From Diadema setosum (lineage: Eukaryota; Echinodermata; Echinoidea; Diadematoida; Diadematidae), in NCBI GenBank assembly GCA_033980235.1, contig CM067067.1:9074047-9138046 (forward strand): DNA of 64,000 nucleotides, written 5' to 3'. The notes beneath the pieces were generated by a model. It was not told the DNA's origin. It made no database searches and saw only the letters and a program-made list of their open reading frames with translations. The position numbers were made by a program, and so were the translations under genes. How positions within the stretch are numbered: the stretch's first letter is position 1; each line of letters begins with the position of its first letter. Positions 1 to 11,012 of the stretch are shown piece after piece.

Positions 1-146
1 CCCCTCCTTCCCCCCCCCCCCACACACACACACAAATATCTTCCAAGGCACATTTTTTTTTTCATCAGCAATATACAAGGTTATCCACTGCTTTGAGTAA
101 AAGCACTAATGAAGATCTATTGTTTCTTTTTCTGTTTTGTTGCCAG

Positions 147-316
147 GCAACGAAGGCATTATCTGCGGCTCCCTGCTGGGTTCCTCCACCTGTCTGGTCC
201 ATGTCAAGATGGAGGGTAGCAAGCTGGACCTCTGGGTCAAGTCCAGGAGCAAGCTCCTCTCCCAGGTGTTGGCAAAGAACTGTGCCCGTCTACTGCAAGG
301 AGAAGCAGTGAGGTAG
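147..316 (+). CDS. 3'-terminal coding exon of an unidentified gene, adaptin-ear-like C-terminus
   Basis: A pyrimidine-rich tract ending in tgccag precedes base 147. The exon then reads open from 149 to a TAG at 314-316, giving 55 residues that start NEGIICGSLLGSS and end LLQGEAVR. The upstream intron leaves two bases (GC) to finish a split codon. The predicted pattern is beta strand (CLVHVK), beta strand (LDLWVKSR), then an amphipathic helix (LSQVLAKNCARLL). This resembles the very C-terminal platform part of adaptin ear (appendage) domains such as alpha-adaptin or AP-4 subunits. That comparison is from memory of the fold pattern and is weak. The rest of the gene lies left of the window. The exon call itself is more certain than the family. 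Confidence 0.45.
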
Positions 317-2106
317 CCCCCCAAAACTACGCGTACCTCCTGCTGCTTCTACTCTTGCCGCTACTTGCCGTACCTCGAGTCTGGACGTGTCATGTCACAA
401 CAACAGTAACATTTCAGTTCTGTCTGTAATGCCATGGGAATATGCATATATATGATGTTAATCCCTGTGTCAATGGGAAATGTGTGTTAAAGCAAAATCA
501 GTCTGTCCGCAATGGTTTAACCTTGATGTGATGCTGGGGCACTGTATAAGCTGTTATTTTCGCGAATTTCATGAATCAAAGTTGGATCGCGAATTTAACA
601 ACAGGCGAAAATGTCTCCATGTGCTTTGCTGAAAGAGCATTATCGTAAAGTGTCGACGTCGATTCACAAAAGCAACATCTCGCAAATATGTTAATGACCT
701 CGTCATTTGCAAAAATATCTGTACGGGAAAATAATAGCGTATACAGTATCACCTTTGAGAGCACAGCCCAATTCTAAGGAACTGTAAGAAGCTTCCTTGA
801 AGCGGAAGGATGGGGTGTCTTGATGTTGCTATTCTTGGAGATTGCTGATGCACAGTGCATCCTTGTGAATCCATATGTGAGTAGGCTCAGGGTATGAATA
901 AGTGTTTTTTTTTTCTGTTGTTATGAGGGAGAAGCCAAATATAGAATCACTCCACTTAACAATCCAGAAGCAAAACACCATGTCCTTCATAAGCACTCAA
1001 GGAGAGAGAGGAAAAAACAAAAACAAAGTAAAGAAATATAGATTGAGACCATATATTTATCTGGATTGAAGAAACAAACATATGAAAAGAAAAAGGTTCT
1101 TTGAACCCTGCATGCATGTATAGAAACTGTAGAAGTGAAATGGTTACATATACTAGATGGGTCCCCTCCCTCAGTAGGGAGATTTTTGAATTAGGGATAT
1201 GAAATTATGTGATTTGATGCACACCTGCGAGGCAATTTTGTTAATGAAACTGCATTACACGCATGCACCAAATCTCATGATTTTATTAATAAACTGGTTG
1301 TCTGAGAATAAAATGCGAACAGGACATTTCATGATTTATATCCAGATTGAAAATTACTTTCAAACCATGTCTGGCCACATGGCTGATTTCTTGATAGCTG
1401 CAATGCATGGTTCTTTTATACGTTCTACAGTGGAAGCTGTATTTGTCCTTCCATGGCTCGATACAAGGGAATCGTACCTGCCACTGTGCTTGGTACTGAC
1501 ATTTATATTGGCTGCACCTTTGTCGCTTCACTTGTCTTCTATTTTCTTTTTATTGGTCTGGATTTTCACCCTTTTTCCACTTCCTCCTCCGAATCCGAGG
1601 AAATTGCAGTTTCAAACAGGGTAACATGTACACAAAACTATCGATCAATAATCCAAAAATTGTGATAATAAGTTTGTATTCATAATTTAAAGTGTCATTG
1701 TTCAGAAGATGAATTCCAGTGATTAATGAATAACACTAAATGTCTGTGATCTGCAAAATTTCTGTGGGTTGCTGGTCGTCGTCCGTCGGTGATGTTGTGT
1801 TTGTTAACGTTGTATTATGCAATGCTGGTTGGCGATGTCCGTGTGGTACAGATGTCATCGCAGGAATGTACATTGTGGGCATTGTCTTGTGGGTCCGGCC
1901 GTCGCCAGCAGTGGGATGATCAGTCTGTCCTGTTAGGGTAGGTTGTCGTCGGTGTCGTCGGTGTCGTCGGGATCAGTCATCTTGGATTCTGGTTGATGGT
2001 TTTTCATAGAAATAGCAAAGTTTTGCTGAAATAAGTTCTGTCAGTCGAAGCTGGTTGAGTTGATGCAAGAACCCCTACCCCCCCCCCCAAAAAAAAAAAA
2101 ATACAC
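317..2106. other. 3' flank / intergenic, no gene seen
   Basis: This is probably the 3' UTR of the preceding exon followed by intergenic DNA. I see no coding exon with family similarity. A short GTCGTCGGT direct repeat lies at about 1941-1970, and a C-run followed by an A-run at about 2081-2101. Open frames at 1199-1665 on both strands look like chance ORFs. Confidence 0.5.
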
Positions 2107-2109
2107 CTG

Positions 2110-2679
2110 TTACTTTTTGCAGATATCCTCCAGCATGTGATGAAAAGTCACTCCAGTTGTTTCTCGATCAAATTCTTCTTTCTGCCCGAACTCATCTAGG
2201 TGGGCTCTGAAGAGTACTCTGTTTGTACAGAAGCCTCTTTGGTGAAGGCACTTTACAGGATGCCACATGTCCTCCACGTTGTTGGTGTGAATCCCTGTGA
2301 CGGGATCCACAAAGTTCTCTGAGTGTTTCACGGTCTGATGAACATATCCTAATGCCCCAAGCTGATTATACACCTCCCACATGTCGCTATGGATGGTGGT
2401 GCCTGGGAGAATGTGCTGCTGGATAAGTGGAACAAGGGTTCCAGCATCCGTCTGCTCCACCTCTAATAGGAAGCGTAGGCTTTATCCCCTCTCCATGCCA
2501 CCAAAGACCCAGTGGTCCTGCTCCCTCCTCCTGCGGTGGTACTTTCTGATACCGAACTTGGCCTCATCGATTTCAACAATCTCTCCAGGGCCACCAAGAC
2601 TGATGTGGTGAGCATAGTGACTAGTGCAGCTGTTGCGAAGAAAGTTATTCCAGTCTTTGATCAGTTTGACTCTTGACAC
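2110..2679 (-). pseudogene. Merlin (IS1595-type) DDE transposase fragment, copy 1
   Basis: Two minus-strand reading frames together give the catalytic half of a Merlin-family transposase (DDE_Tnp_IS1595). The first (2679-2482) contains EIVEIDEAKFGIRKY with the first catalytic D and WVFGGMERG. The second (2460-2110) contains LPGTTIHSDMWEVYN with the second D, then [18 protein letters not shown] with the third acidic residue. The catalytic triad is therefore still readable. The two frames do not join, so a frameshift lies near 2460-2482, and the N-terminal part has been replaced by other element sequence. Merlin transposases cut and paste DNA in the nucleus. This copy cannot encode a whole enzyme. 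Confidence 0.85.
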
Positions 2680-3140
2680 CTACCTCTGCGCTTCTTCTGA
2701 TGTTTGTCATGCTTCCATCGCAAAATCAGTAAATGAGCTCAAGCAGCTTGTCCAAGAGCAAATGACTCCTTTAAAAAAAAACTGTCCTTCTGAATGCTAT
2801 AATACTTCTAATACTTCTTGCATCTGCCACATCTCCATACTTCTCCATCTGCTGACCTGGCAAATGCTCCAAGATAGCAGGCGTTCTCGCCGCATGCCTG
2901 ATGTGGACATGTCATCTCTCTCCTCTTACGTGACCAGATAGCAGGTCTACATTGCCCTTGTGGTCAGGTGGAATTCTGTCCACATTGGTGGGAAAAATGA
3001 CTTCTCCCTCTTCCTCCCTCAGTGTTTCATGGATAGATTTCCACTCCTTCCTTTACTCCTCCCTGTATGGCTTCAACCCATCACTATCCACTACTTTTGG
3101 TTTTGATTTTTCAGAAGCTTGAATCTGCGAAGTCACATCA
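2680..3140 (-). pseudogene. Degraded Ty3/gypsy Pol C-terminal tail and 3' sequence, copy 1
   Basis: The minus-strand translation near 3130-3070 reads SEKSKPKVV and GLKPYREE. These match the extreme end of gypsy integrases, where host lineages show a KPKVVHxDRLKPY-like tail. It continues left as short frames broken by stops. The same block is found at about 13411-13900, 18067-18530 and 22078-22540, always directly beside a Merlin fragment. The fourth copy extends further into integrase, which supports this assignment. Confidence 0.5.
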
Positions 3141-3173
3141 GACATCAGACTTGAGCGCATGATGGTTTGTTTT

Positions 3174-3897
3174 TCATGCTGATAGATGCTTTTCAACAGC
3201 TGAGGGGATTTGCTTCAGGACGGGTGGGGGGTGGTTGGAATTCCGGTAAACGTAGAGGGGGGTATCATTAGGCTTCCTATACGGGTGAAAGCTGCCGGTT
3301 TTTAGATTGAGGGTGACATCCAAGAAATCTACTGATTTCAGGTTGGTTTGCACTTGGTTTTGCAGGTTGGAGTACAGTGAGCCCATCATCTCGGTAGAGG
3401 CCTGCACTATATGTGTTTAGCTTTTCCTTCAGTTTAGATAGCGTGTATGGTCCCAGTAACTCACATATCTCTGCCCTGTCATAGGCCCCCATAGAGACAT
3501 CAAACTGGTTAAGCCCCTCTTGTTTTTCCCAAGCTTTACCATTGTTGTCATACAATAATGTCCTTCTTGAGCGCATGATGATTTCTTTTTCATGGTCCCT
3601 TATAACCGTGAACTTTTTTGCCCAGTTGAGACAGGTGAATAATAGTTCAGTGGATATCGAGGGGTAAAAGTCCATGATATCAAATACAATGAAAATCAAA
3701 GTTTTCTTGTCATCAAGTTTGGTGAACCAGTCGAGTACATCAGCCGTGCTGGTCCATTGATTTGGATTGGTTTTGCCTTTTATTTCATATACTTGTATAT
3801 GTTGATTAGGTAGTCCACGTGTTGGCAAGATAAAAAGATAAGTAACAAAACTGGAACAAAGTTCATGCTGTATCACCAGCGGTTTATTTCTGCACAC
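3174..3897 (-). pseudogene. Penelope-like reverse transcriptase fragment, copy 1
   Basis: The longer frame (3897-3277, 206 residues) holds RT motif A (FIVFDIMDFYPSIS, catalytic D) and, after KLNTYSAGL, motif C as YRDDGL. The overlapping frame 3407-3174 continues with SVDFLDVTLNLKTG and YRNSNHPPPVLKQIPSA, a tail I associate with Penelope-like or related retroelement RTs. The switch of frames after YRDDGL marks a frameshift near 3400. The C-terminus is cut off at the junction with gypsy sequence. Upstream sequence (to about 4090) belongs to the same element, since it recurs beside copy 2 at 18600-19281. Penelope versus another non-LTR class is not certain. Confidence 0.7.
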
Positions 3898-4103
3898 AAA
3901 TTTTCGAGCGTCTCGTCGCCCTTTCTGTACCCTTTCAGAGTATCAACATTTATATATATATAATAGGTGTGACGGAGAAATGACTGCTCGCAGATGTTGC
4001 AGTATATTCACTGATAGCCTTTAATTTTCCCGAGCTTTCAACCGAGTAACCAGTCTTCTTCAAGGGCTTGGGACGAAGAGGCCAAGCTTTACTTCAAATT
4101 ATT

Positions 4104-6190
4104 GTCCCCGCAGAACGAGTTCGAGCAGGGGACTATGAAACGGGCTCCATACGTGTGTGTGTCCGTGTGTCCGTCCGTCCGTCCGTCCGTCCGTCCGTGT
4201 GTCCGTCCGTCCGTGTGTCCGTGTGTGCGTCCGTGTGTGATCAAAATCTTCAATTTGCTACTTCTCTGTCATTTATGAGCCAATTTTGATTCTGTTTGCT
4301 TTATATGATAGCACTACATGGGAGCTTTGAAACTTCTACACAGAATTTCAGTCGTGACCTTTGACCTTGACCTTTGACCTATATTGTACATTTTGCTACA
4401 AAATGCTACTCCTTCGCCATTTCTAACCCGATTTCGATTCCGTTTGCTTTATGTGATGGCACTAGGTGAGGGCTTCAAAACTTCTACACAGAATTTTGAC
4501 CTTTGACTTCTTTGACCTTTGACCTTGATTTTTTGACCTATATTGTACATTTTGCTACAAAATGCTACTCCTTCGCCATTTCTAACCCGATTTCGATTCC
4601 GTTTGCTTTATGTGATGGCACTAGGTGAGGGCTTCAAAACTTCTACACAGAATTTTGACCTTTGACTTCTTTGACCTTTGACCTTGATTTTTTACCTATA
4701 TTGCACATTTTGTTACAAAATGCTACTTCCGGCGGGGACATATGTTACGCACCGCGTAATTTCTACTTTTCCTTGTTTAGCACTACATGGGAGCTTTGAA
4801 ACTTCTACACAGAATTTCAGTCGTGACCTTTGACCTTGACCTTTGACCTATATTGCACATTTTGTTACAAAATGCTACTTCCGGCGGGGACATATGTTAC
4901 GCACCGCGTAATTTCTACTTTTCCTTGTTTAGCACTACATGGGAGCTTTGAAACTTCTACACAGAATTTCAGTCGTGACCTTTGACCTTGACCTTTGACC
5001 TATATTGTACATTTTGCTACAAAATGCTACTCCTTCGCCATTTCTAACCCGATTTCGATTCCGTTTGCTTTATGTGATGGCACTAGGTGAGGGCTTCAAA
5101 ACTTCTACACAGAATTTTGACCTTTGACTTCTTTGACCTTTGACCTTGATTTTTTGACCTATATTGTACATTTTGCTACAAAATGCTACTCCTTCGCCAT
5201 TTCTAACCCGATTTCGATTCCGTTTGCTTTATGTGATGGCACTAGGTGAGGGCTTCAAAACTTCTACACAGAATTTTGACCTTTGACTTCTTTGACCTTT
5301 GACCTTGATTTTTTGACCTATATTGTACATTTTGCTACAAAATGCTACTCCTTCGCCATTTCTAACCCGATTTCGATTCCGTTTGCTTTATGTGATGGCA
5401 CTAGGTGAGGGCTTCAAAACTTCTACACAGAATTTTGACCTTTGACTTCTTTGACCTTTGACCTTGATTTTTTGACCTATATTGTACATTTTGCTACAAA
5501 ATGCTACTCCTTCGCCATTTCTAACCCGATTTCGATTCCGTTTGCTTTATGTGATGGCACTAGGTGAGGGCTTCAAAACTTCTACACAGAATTTTGACCT
5601 TTGACTTCTTTGACCTTTGACCTTGATTTTTGACCTATATTGTACATTTTGCTACGAAATGCTACTCCTTCGCCATTTTTAACCCGATTTCAATTCCGTT
5701 TGCTTTATATGATGTCACTAGTTGAGGGCTTCAAAACTTCTACACAGAATTTTGACCTTTGACTTCTTTGACCTTTGATCTTGATTTTTGACCTATATTG
5801 TGCATTTTGCTACAGAATGCTACTCCTTCGCCATTTCTAACCCGATTTCGATTCCGTTTGCTTTATGTGATAGCACTAGGTGAGGGCTTCAAAACTTCTA
5901 CACAGAATTTTGACCTTTGTCTTCTTTGACCTTTGACCTTGATTTTTGACCTATATTGTACATTGGCTACAAAATGCTACTCCTTCGCCATTTCTAACCC
6001 AATTTCGATTCCATTTGCTTTATGTGATGGCACTAGGTGAGGGCTTCAAAACTGCTACACAGAATTTTGACCTTTGACTTCTTTGACCTTTGACCTTGAT
6101 TTTTTACCTATATTGCACATTTTGTTACAAAATGCTACTTCCGGCGGGGACATATGTTACGCACCGCGTAATTTCTACTTTTCCTTGTTT
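4104..6190. repeat. MITE-like element (GTCCCCGC ends) with 159-bp tandem array
   Basis: The element begins with GTCCCCGC (4104-4111) and ends with the inverse GCGGGGAC (6144-6151) followed by a conserved tail to about 6190. Just inside the left end is a GTCC/GTGT low-complexity run (about 4156-4240). The interior is a tandem array with a period of 158-159 bp, seen from the spacing of the phrase atattgtaca at 4381, 4540, 5161, 5320, 5479 and 5637. Each unit contains TGACCTTTGACCT-type motifs. The right terminal block also occurs internally at about 4727-4775 and 4876-4925, so the array has expanded across element ends. No coding capacity is visible. Confidence 0.8.
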
Positions 6191-6477
6191 ATATATCTAA
6201 CCCTCTACTCTCCCGCCCCAGCTCACCGCCCTGGGCTGGGGCTACCAGCGGCAGGGGATGGCTGGGCTCGCGCCCGGTCTGTAAGGCGCGAGGGGATTTG
6301 GTTAGTGCACTCGGACTTATCGACACACCTGCCACACCATCAACAATATTAATTAAAATTATTTAAAGACAAAAAATTAAACAACCGTTACACCAAATTC
6401 ATAAATTTACTTTGGTATTTATTTAAGGGGAAAATCTCCTCTTGTTAAATCACTTTAAACCCACAGTTGCTGGGCAA

Positions 6478-7787
6478 TTCAACATTTTGATACAATATAA
6501 CCAAGCATGCGCATAATTCAATCTCGGTTATTTTTTACTTACATGACCTCGGGTGCAAGTGCAAAAAGGGGGGGGGGGTTAATAGGGAGAGGGAAATTGT
6601 CCGCGGAACACTGCAGTTGTTATGAAAGCCCTTCCTTCTCTCAGTCCTAGTCGCCGACGTTACCCGGAGCTCCGTCGGTGGCTGCCGTCGTCGCTTCGGC
6701 CCGAATAGCGTTCGTCGCACCGGCGGCTGGTCTCCGGCTGCGCCTCACTTCCTTCTGGGTCTCCTCAAAACATTAGTGGGCCTCGGGGGTGGGGTTTGTG
6801 CACAATTTACAATCTTTTTTTCCGCTTGTTACATGGCAACTCTTCGGACAGTGGCACGGACGGCGTTCCCCATGTCAGAAGTAATGTTCGGCCCACGGCT
6901 CTCTCTCCATTAACAACGTTAAACGTTCACCAACGTTCAGAAACTTGATGCCAACGGGCTACATCTTCACTAAGATTTAATCTATCTGGCAAAGTTCTCT
7001 CCACATTGTGACCAGAAATCCCTCTCGAAGTGTGTACCAAATTCTCCCGAAATCTCTCGATGAAATAATCTTTCTCGATGAAATCTCTCTCGAGGAAATC
7101 TCTCTATAAATCTCTCGATGAAAATCTCTCGAGATGTGCCAGACAGTCTCATGTAGCCTCTCTCCTCAAAATCTGTCTTCTCCCTACAATACATGCCTTT
7201 TTAAACTAACCCTTAAATCCCTCCTACAATTCCATTATCCAATCATTTTAATTAATTTCCCACACCTGAATTATTGACAACCCTCTTTCGACCAATCCGC
7301 TTACCTGTCCCCGACTTGACCCTCTCCTCTCACCTGCGTAACCTACCTGCGTCTCGAACCCAACCTGACACTCTCCCTTCCTCCTAATATTTATAAAACA
7401 AAACCCAGCTTCGCTACGAGCCCTTTAACTTACTCCTCCAGCAGGATTCCCGATTTAACTCACACTACCACAATATTCTCGTTAAACACCTCAACTCCTT
7501 ATCAAACATATACTCCTAACATCCTGCCAATCCTATCTATTTCTTTGTCCTTTAAAAAATCACCTGATGTCTATCAAATGTCCTTCTTCTTTATTCCCTT
7601 TTTCTGGTTCCCTACACTGTCCTACCATGCCCTAAGCCCGCTGTTTGAACCCTATTCCTTCCCTTTTATCCCCTTTATTCTTTTACCCTGTGCTTTGCCC
7701 TATCTACTTCATGACCCTCTAATTTCTTATCATTCCCTTTATAATGCCTATCCTATTCGGGAGCCCCCCGTTTTTCAGCTCGTTACA
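6478..7787 (-). repeat. 3' LTR (left copy)
   Basis: This is a direct repeat of 14164-15457, differing mainly by small indels and scattered substitutions. On the minus strand it starts TGTAACGAGC at 7787 right after a polypurine tract. A TATAAA lies at 7743-7738 on the minus strand and may be a promoter element. A run of related TCTCTCGA(TGAAA) units lies at about 7030-7135. The far end (towards 6478) is not defined by a CA terminus: similarity to the other copy stops there because that copy is truncated, so the true LTR may extend left towards about 6190. Confidence 0.8.
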
Positions 7788-7798
7788 TCTTCCCCCCT
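7788..7798 (-). other. Polypurine tract
   Basis: The minus strand reads AGGGGGGAAGA immediately before the TGTAACG start of the 3' LTR. This is the expected position and composition for the plus-strand primer of an LTR retrotransposon, and it fixes the element's orientation and the LTR boundary. Confidence 0.75.
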
Positions 7799-8513
7799 GT
7801 TCACAGAATGATGTCCTCATCATTCCGCATCAGCCCGGTTTGTTTTTCCTGCCCTTTAACCAGGAATACTTGGGGTGAACCAACACTGTCATATCGCCAG
7901 CCACTGTCCGCGAAAATATTTACAACATATATGCATAACATCAAACCCTAATCACATTACCACATAAATTTCGAACAACACAATGACTGCTAAATTGAAT
8001 ACTCATGACGTTATACACTATACAACCGGAGGCACAGCGTTTTGACTACAAAACCTCCCATAAAGAGGCAACCACATGATAAACCAGGCGTTTTCCGAAT
8101 TTCTTACCGCTACGACTATTTACATGCACTGGTTGATGCTCGTGAATACAATCAAATAAGCACATATTATTCGTAATATCACTCACAAAATCAAATAACG
8201 TTGACTGAAAATGATGACCTGGTGGGCTAAATTCTGACCATCCTTCCTACATAATAACATCACATTGACTTGCCGAAGCACATCTCATAAATCGTTGCTT
8301 CGTTACAAAAAAAATACTATCCTCCTTCACTACACCGTCAACTTGATGACCAATCGATTATGTGATGTGGAACATCAGTGACCGCCCCTAAGGCACAAAA
8401 CACGACACTATACAAACATTACATTATAAAACACAAAACATAAAGAAGCAGAGCCAGCAGGCTGAATTTTGGCCATTCGCCTATCCTGGACTTACTGTAT
8501 TGACTTATGAAAA
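7799..8513 (-). other. Non-coding region between pol and 3' LTR
   Basis: No minus-strand frame of useful length is found here, and no envelope-like gene. The sequence is AT-rich with many stops. It is the 3' untranslated part of the retrotransposon. Confidence 0.5.
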
Positions 8514-11012
8514 TCACAAATCTTCCTCCAATTGGAGCATAACAAAACGTAACCACTTTGAAATATATCGCTTTGTAACTATTCTCGCATTATCATTACA
8601 AAATAACACTAAAACCAATACAACAATACTTTCTGTTACGGATAAGAAAGTAAGAATACACTTTACTAATAAAACTATATACAAAACCTGAACAATAGTG
8701 GACCTACTTAAGGTCTCCACAACTGGCTGTACAATAGCTCTCTGTACTTGGGAATACGCCAACCTCTCGGGAGCGCGGGAGCACCTTTGCGATCTCCTCA
8801 AAGGAGGATCTTCCTCTAACGAGGCGGCTTCTGGCTCATCCCGAGGGGCAGGTACGTCCCCTGGGGCTTCGACTTGTTCCTCAGATTCTTCGTCACACGG
8901 GTCGGTATCTATTACCTCTTCAGATTCAATACATTCTTCCTTATCATTACTATCTCCTTCCCTAGCCTCTGTTGTTGCATTATCAATGGATGGGTCCAAT
9001 TCCCTAACATTATCCTGCGACCCATCGTCAATTATTCGATTAATTTCACCGGTGACATTCGGCCCTACACGCCAAGCGACGGCCTCACCCAGCCCTACAT
9101 CCTGGGGTTCATCATCCACTACTTCAATATCACTTGGGGGAGGGGAGCTGACATTTTGTTTTCGCTTGGGGCCGACGGCCCGAGTCACCTTAGGAACAAA
9201 ATTACAAGGCATTAATAAATTTCTATGGAGCATTTGCATCCTCTTTCCCTCCGTTTCTGATCTTACTTGATACACCGGTATACCTACGTTGGGCTGCCCC
9301 ACTACAACATAAACATCCCTACCCCACCTATCGGCTATCATCTGTTTTCCCTTTAACCCTACATTACGCACTAATACCCTATCCCCAACTTCAAGTTTAT
9401 TCTCCCTAGTGTTGGCGTCGTACCTTTTCTTATTCTTATCTTGGGCTAACTGATCGGTTTCCGCCGCGAGTTTGTAGGCGTGTTCCAGCCTTTCTCGGAG
9501 GCACGCCACGTACTCATCTGAGGAGATAAACTCCTCTCCTTCCCTAGCTCCTAACAAAGCATCTACCGGTAGTCTTGGATGGCGTCCAAACATTAAAAAA
9601 AATGGGGAATGTCCGGTGGACCCGTCTCTCTTACGTACTAAGACTACTGGGCTTGCGTATGGGGAATATGATTCGCGAATTACGCCTGCGTCCTGCATTT
9701 CTTGTAAATGTTTACGCACCTCCTCGTACTGACCGGGAGGAATTCGCCTATATCTCTCGTTTATGGGGGTGGGGTCTTCCAAGGGGATTTTGTGTTCCAC
9801 GATTTTGCTATGGCCAATGTCAGTCTCTGAGGTGCTAAACGCACCACTATATTGCCCTACCAGCTCTTTGACGCGGTCGATAGCTGCCTTCGGGGCGCCA
9901 GACTCCGAAAAATCTAGCTGGGAGGCAACTACCTCTGCCTGAGATGGGGGAATCTCAATTACCTGCTCTTGTGACTGTACAGTAACGAGTTCTTCACACA
10001 AATATACCTCCCCCAATTTGGCGTGTCGGGGAATCCACAATGTGCCATCTGTCGGATTTTGAACTACAACTGGGATACTCTGCTCCTTTTGCACCTCTTC
10101 ACTAACTGTCACTAAGCCTGATTCGACAACTAACCCCGACAGGAGGTTGCGAAATTTTGGCTCAAATACCACGTCATACTGGACTGGGGATGGACGTAAC
10201 TTAATCTTAGCGGACACGACAATGGCCTTCTGGGCCGGGACGGGGACCGCTTTCCGGCTGGCATTTCGAGCTACACCTAATTTGCCCTTAGCGTTCGGGG
10301 AGTTTGGGCCGCTGACGGCCGCGTAGACTAGCTTCCAGGCGGCAGTCACACCCTCCATAGTCCCAGACTCTTCGAGAAAACGGGGTCCTACGGTCTCCCT
10401 CCCTAATCTAACACATTCACGTATTACATTGACACCTACACACATGGGGACGGTTTTGTTGTACGGGGTCTTGGGTACAATTAAAATCAAACTACTTACT
10501 GGGGTTCTCCCTGCCTGGGGGAGGGCCCCGTCAAATGAAATGTCTACTTCAATATAGCCAAAATAAGGGATGGCATTCCCATTTGCCGCCTCGACCCTTA
10601 TCAAATTGCCTATCTCGTGTAGTGGGAACCTCGATAGATAACGTCTGTAAAACCCCTCTGACAAGGTACTGACCTGTGAGCCCGTATCTAGTAGGCATCG
10701 ACACGCCTTTCCCCCTATTCTTGCAATGCCCTCATTCGCCCCTCCTACTAATCTATCAACAACCGTGGCTTCTTTGCTGCTACTACGAGGAATCTGGCTA
10801 CTTATTTCCTGACCCACGGCCTGCCCCACGGACGCGGGTCCTGTCCGTTTAACGGCTGTGCATGGGGCGGGGGCATGGGTGGCGGGGCATGCTGAGGGGG
10901 CGGTGGGCGAAAAGGGGCAGGGGGATGTGCAGCCATATAGGGTGGGCCGCGAGGTACCGGAGGGAGGGTACATTCCCTCGCAAAATGACCTACCATGCCG
11001 CAGCGGTAACAT
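8514..11012 (-). CDS. Pol polyprotein, internally deleted (protease plus integrase C-terminus)
   Basis: An 832-codon open frame overlaps the end of gag in the -1 frame. Residues 109-112 are DTGS within CLLDTGSQVSTL, the retropepsin active site (codons at about 10688-10677), followed by a VGVNVI segment. The linker before RT and the RT fingers (YSPYASPVVLVRKRDGS) are present, but the frame then jumps straight to TGHSPFFLMFGRHPRLP, the integrase region after its catalytic core. The RT palm with its YxDD motif, RNase H and the integrase DDE core are therefore missing, with the joint near 9614-9620 and the frame kept. The integrase C-terminal domain (KKRYDANTRENKLEVGDRV, then LHRNLLMPC) follows, then a long acidic region and a hydrophobic C-terminus. 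It can make protease but not cDNA. Confidence 0.85.
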   Translation of the reverse strand: MLPLRHGRSFCEGMYPPSGTSRPTLYGCTSPCPFSPTAPSACPATHAPAPCTAVKRTGPASVGQAVGQEISSQIPRSSSKEATVVDRLVGGANEGIARIGGKACRCLLDTGSQVSTLSEGFYRRYLSRFPLHEIGNLIRVEAANGNAIPYFGYIEVDISFDGALPQAGRTPVSSLILIVPKTPYNKTVPMCVGVNVIRECVRLGRETVGPRFLEESGTMEGVTAAWKLVYAAVSGPNSPNAKGKLGVARNASRKAVPVPAQKAIVVSAKIKLRPSPVQYDVVFEPKFRNLLSGLVVESGLVTVSEEVQKEQSIPVVVQNPTDGTLWIPRHAKLGEVYLCEELVTVQSQEQVIEIPPSQAEVVASQLDFSESGAPKAAIDRVKELVGQYSGAFSTSETDIGHSKIVEHKIPLEDPTPINERYRRIPPGQYEEVRKHLQEMQDAGVIRESYSPYASPVVLVRKRDGSTGHSPFFLMFGRHPRLPVDALLGAREGEEFISSDEYVACLRERLEHAYKLAAETDQLAQDKNKKRYDANTRENKLEVGDRVLVRNVGLKGKQMIADRWGRDVYVVVGQPNVGIPVYQVRSETEGKRMQMLHRNLLMPCNFVPKVTRAVGPKRKQNVSSPPPSDIEVVDDEPQDVGLGEAVAWRVGPNVTGEINRIIDDGSQDNVRELDPSIDNATTEAREGDSNDKEECIESEEVIDTDPCDEESEEQVEAPGDVPAPRDEPEAASLEEDPPLRRSQRCSRAPERLAYSQVQRAIVQPVVETLSRSTIVQVLYIVLLVKCILTFLSVTESIVVLVLVLFCNDNARIVTKRYISKWLRFVMLQLEEDL

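Noticed and set aside
1199..1665. Overlapping ORFs of 70-141 codons on both strands
   Set aside because: No family motifs, no good splice context, hydrophobic T-rich composition; chance ORFs.
4014..4070. Hammerhead ribozyme of a Penelope-like element
   Set aside because: The core CUGANGA is not matched on either strand; only a GAAA-containing stretch near the expected place.
7545..7811. Plus-strand 88-codon ORF, repeated at 15211-15675
   Set aside because: It lies in the LTR on the non-coding strand, and the two copies diverge in their ends.
8698..9270. 190-codon plus-strand ORF rich in Ser
   Set aside because: Shadow of the acidic C-terminal part of Pol on the minus strand.
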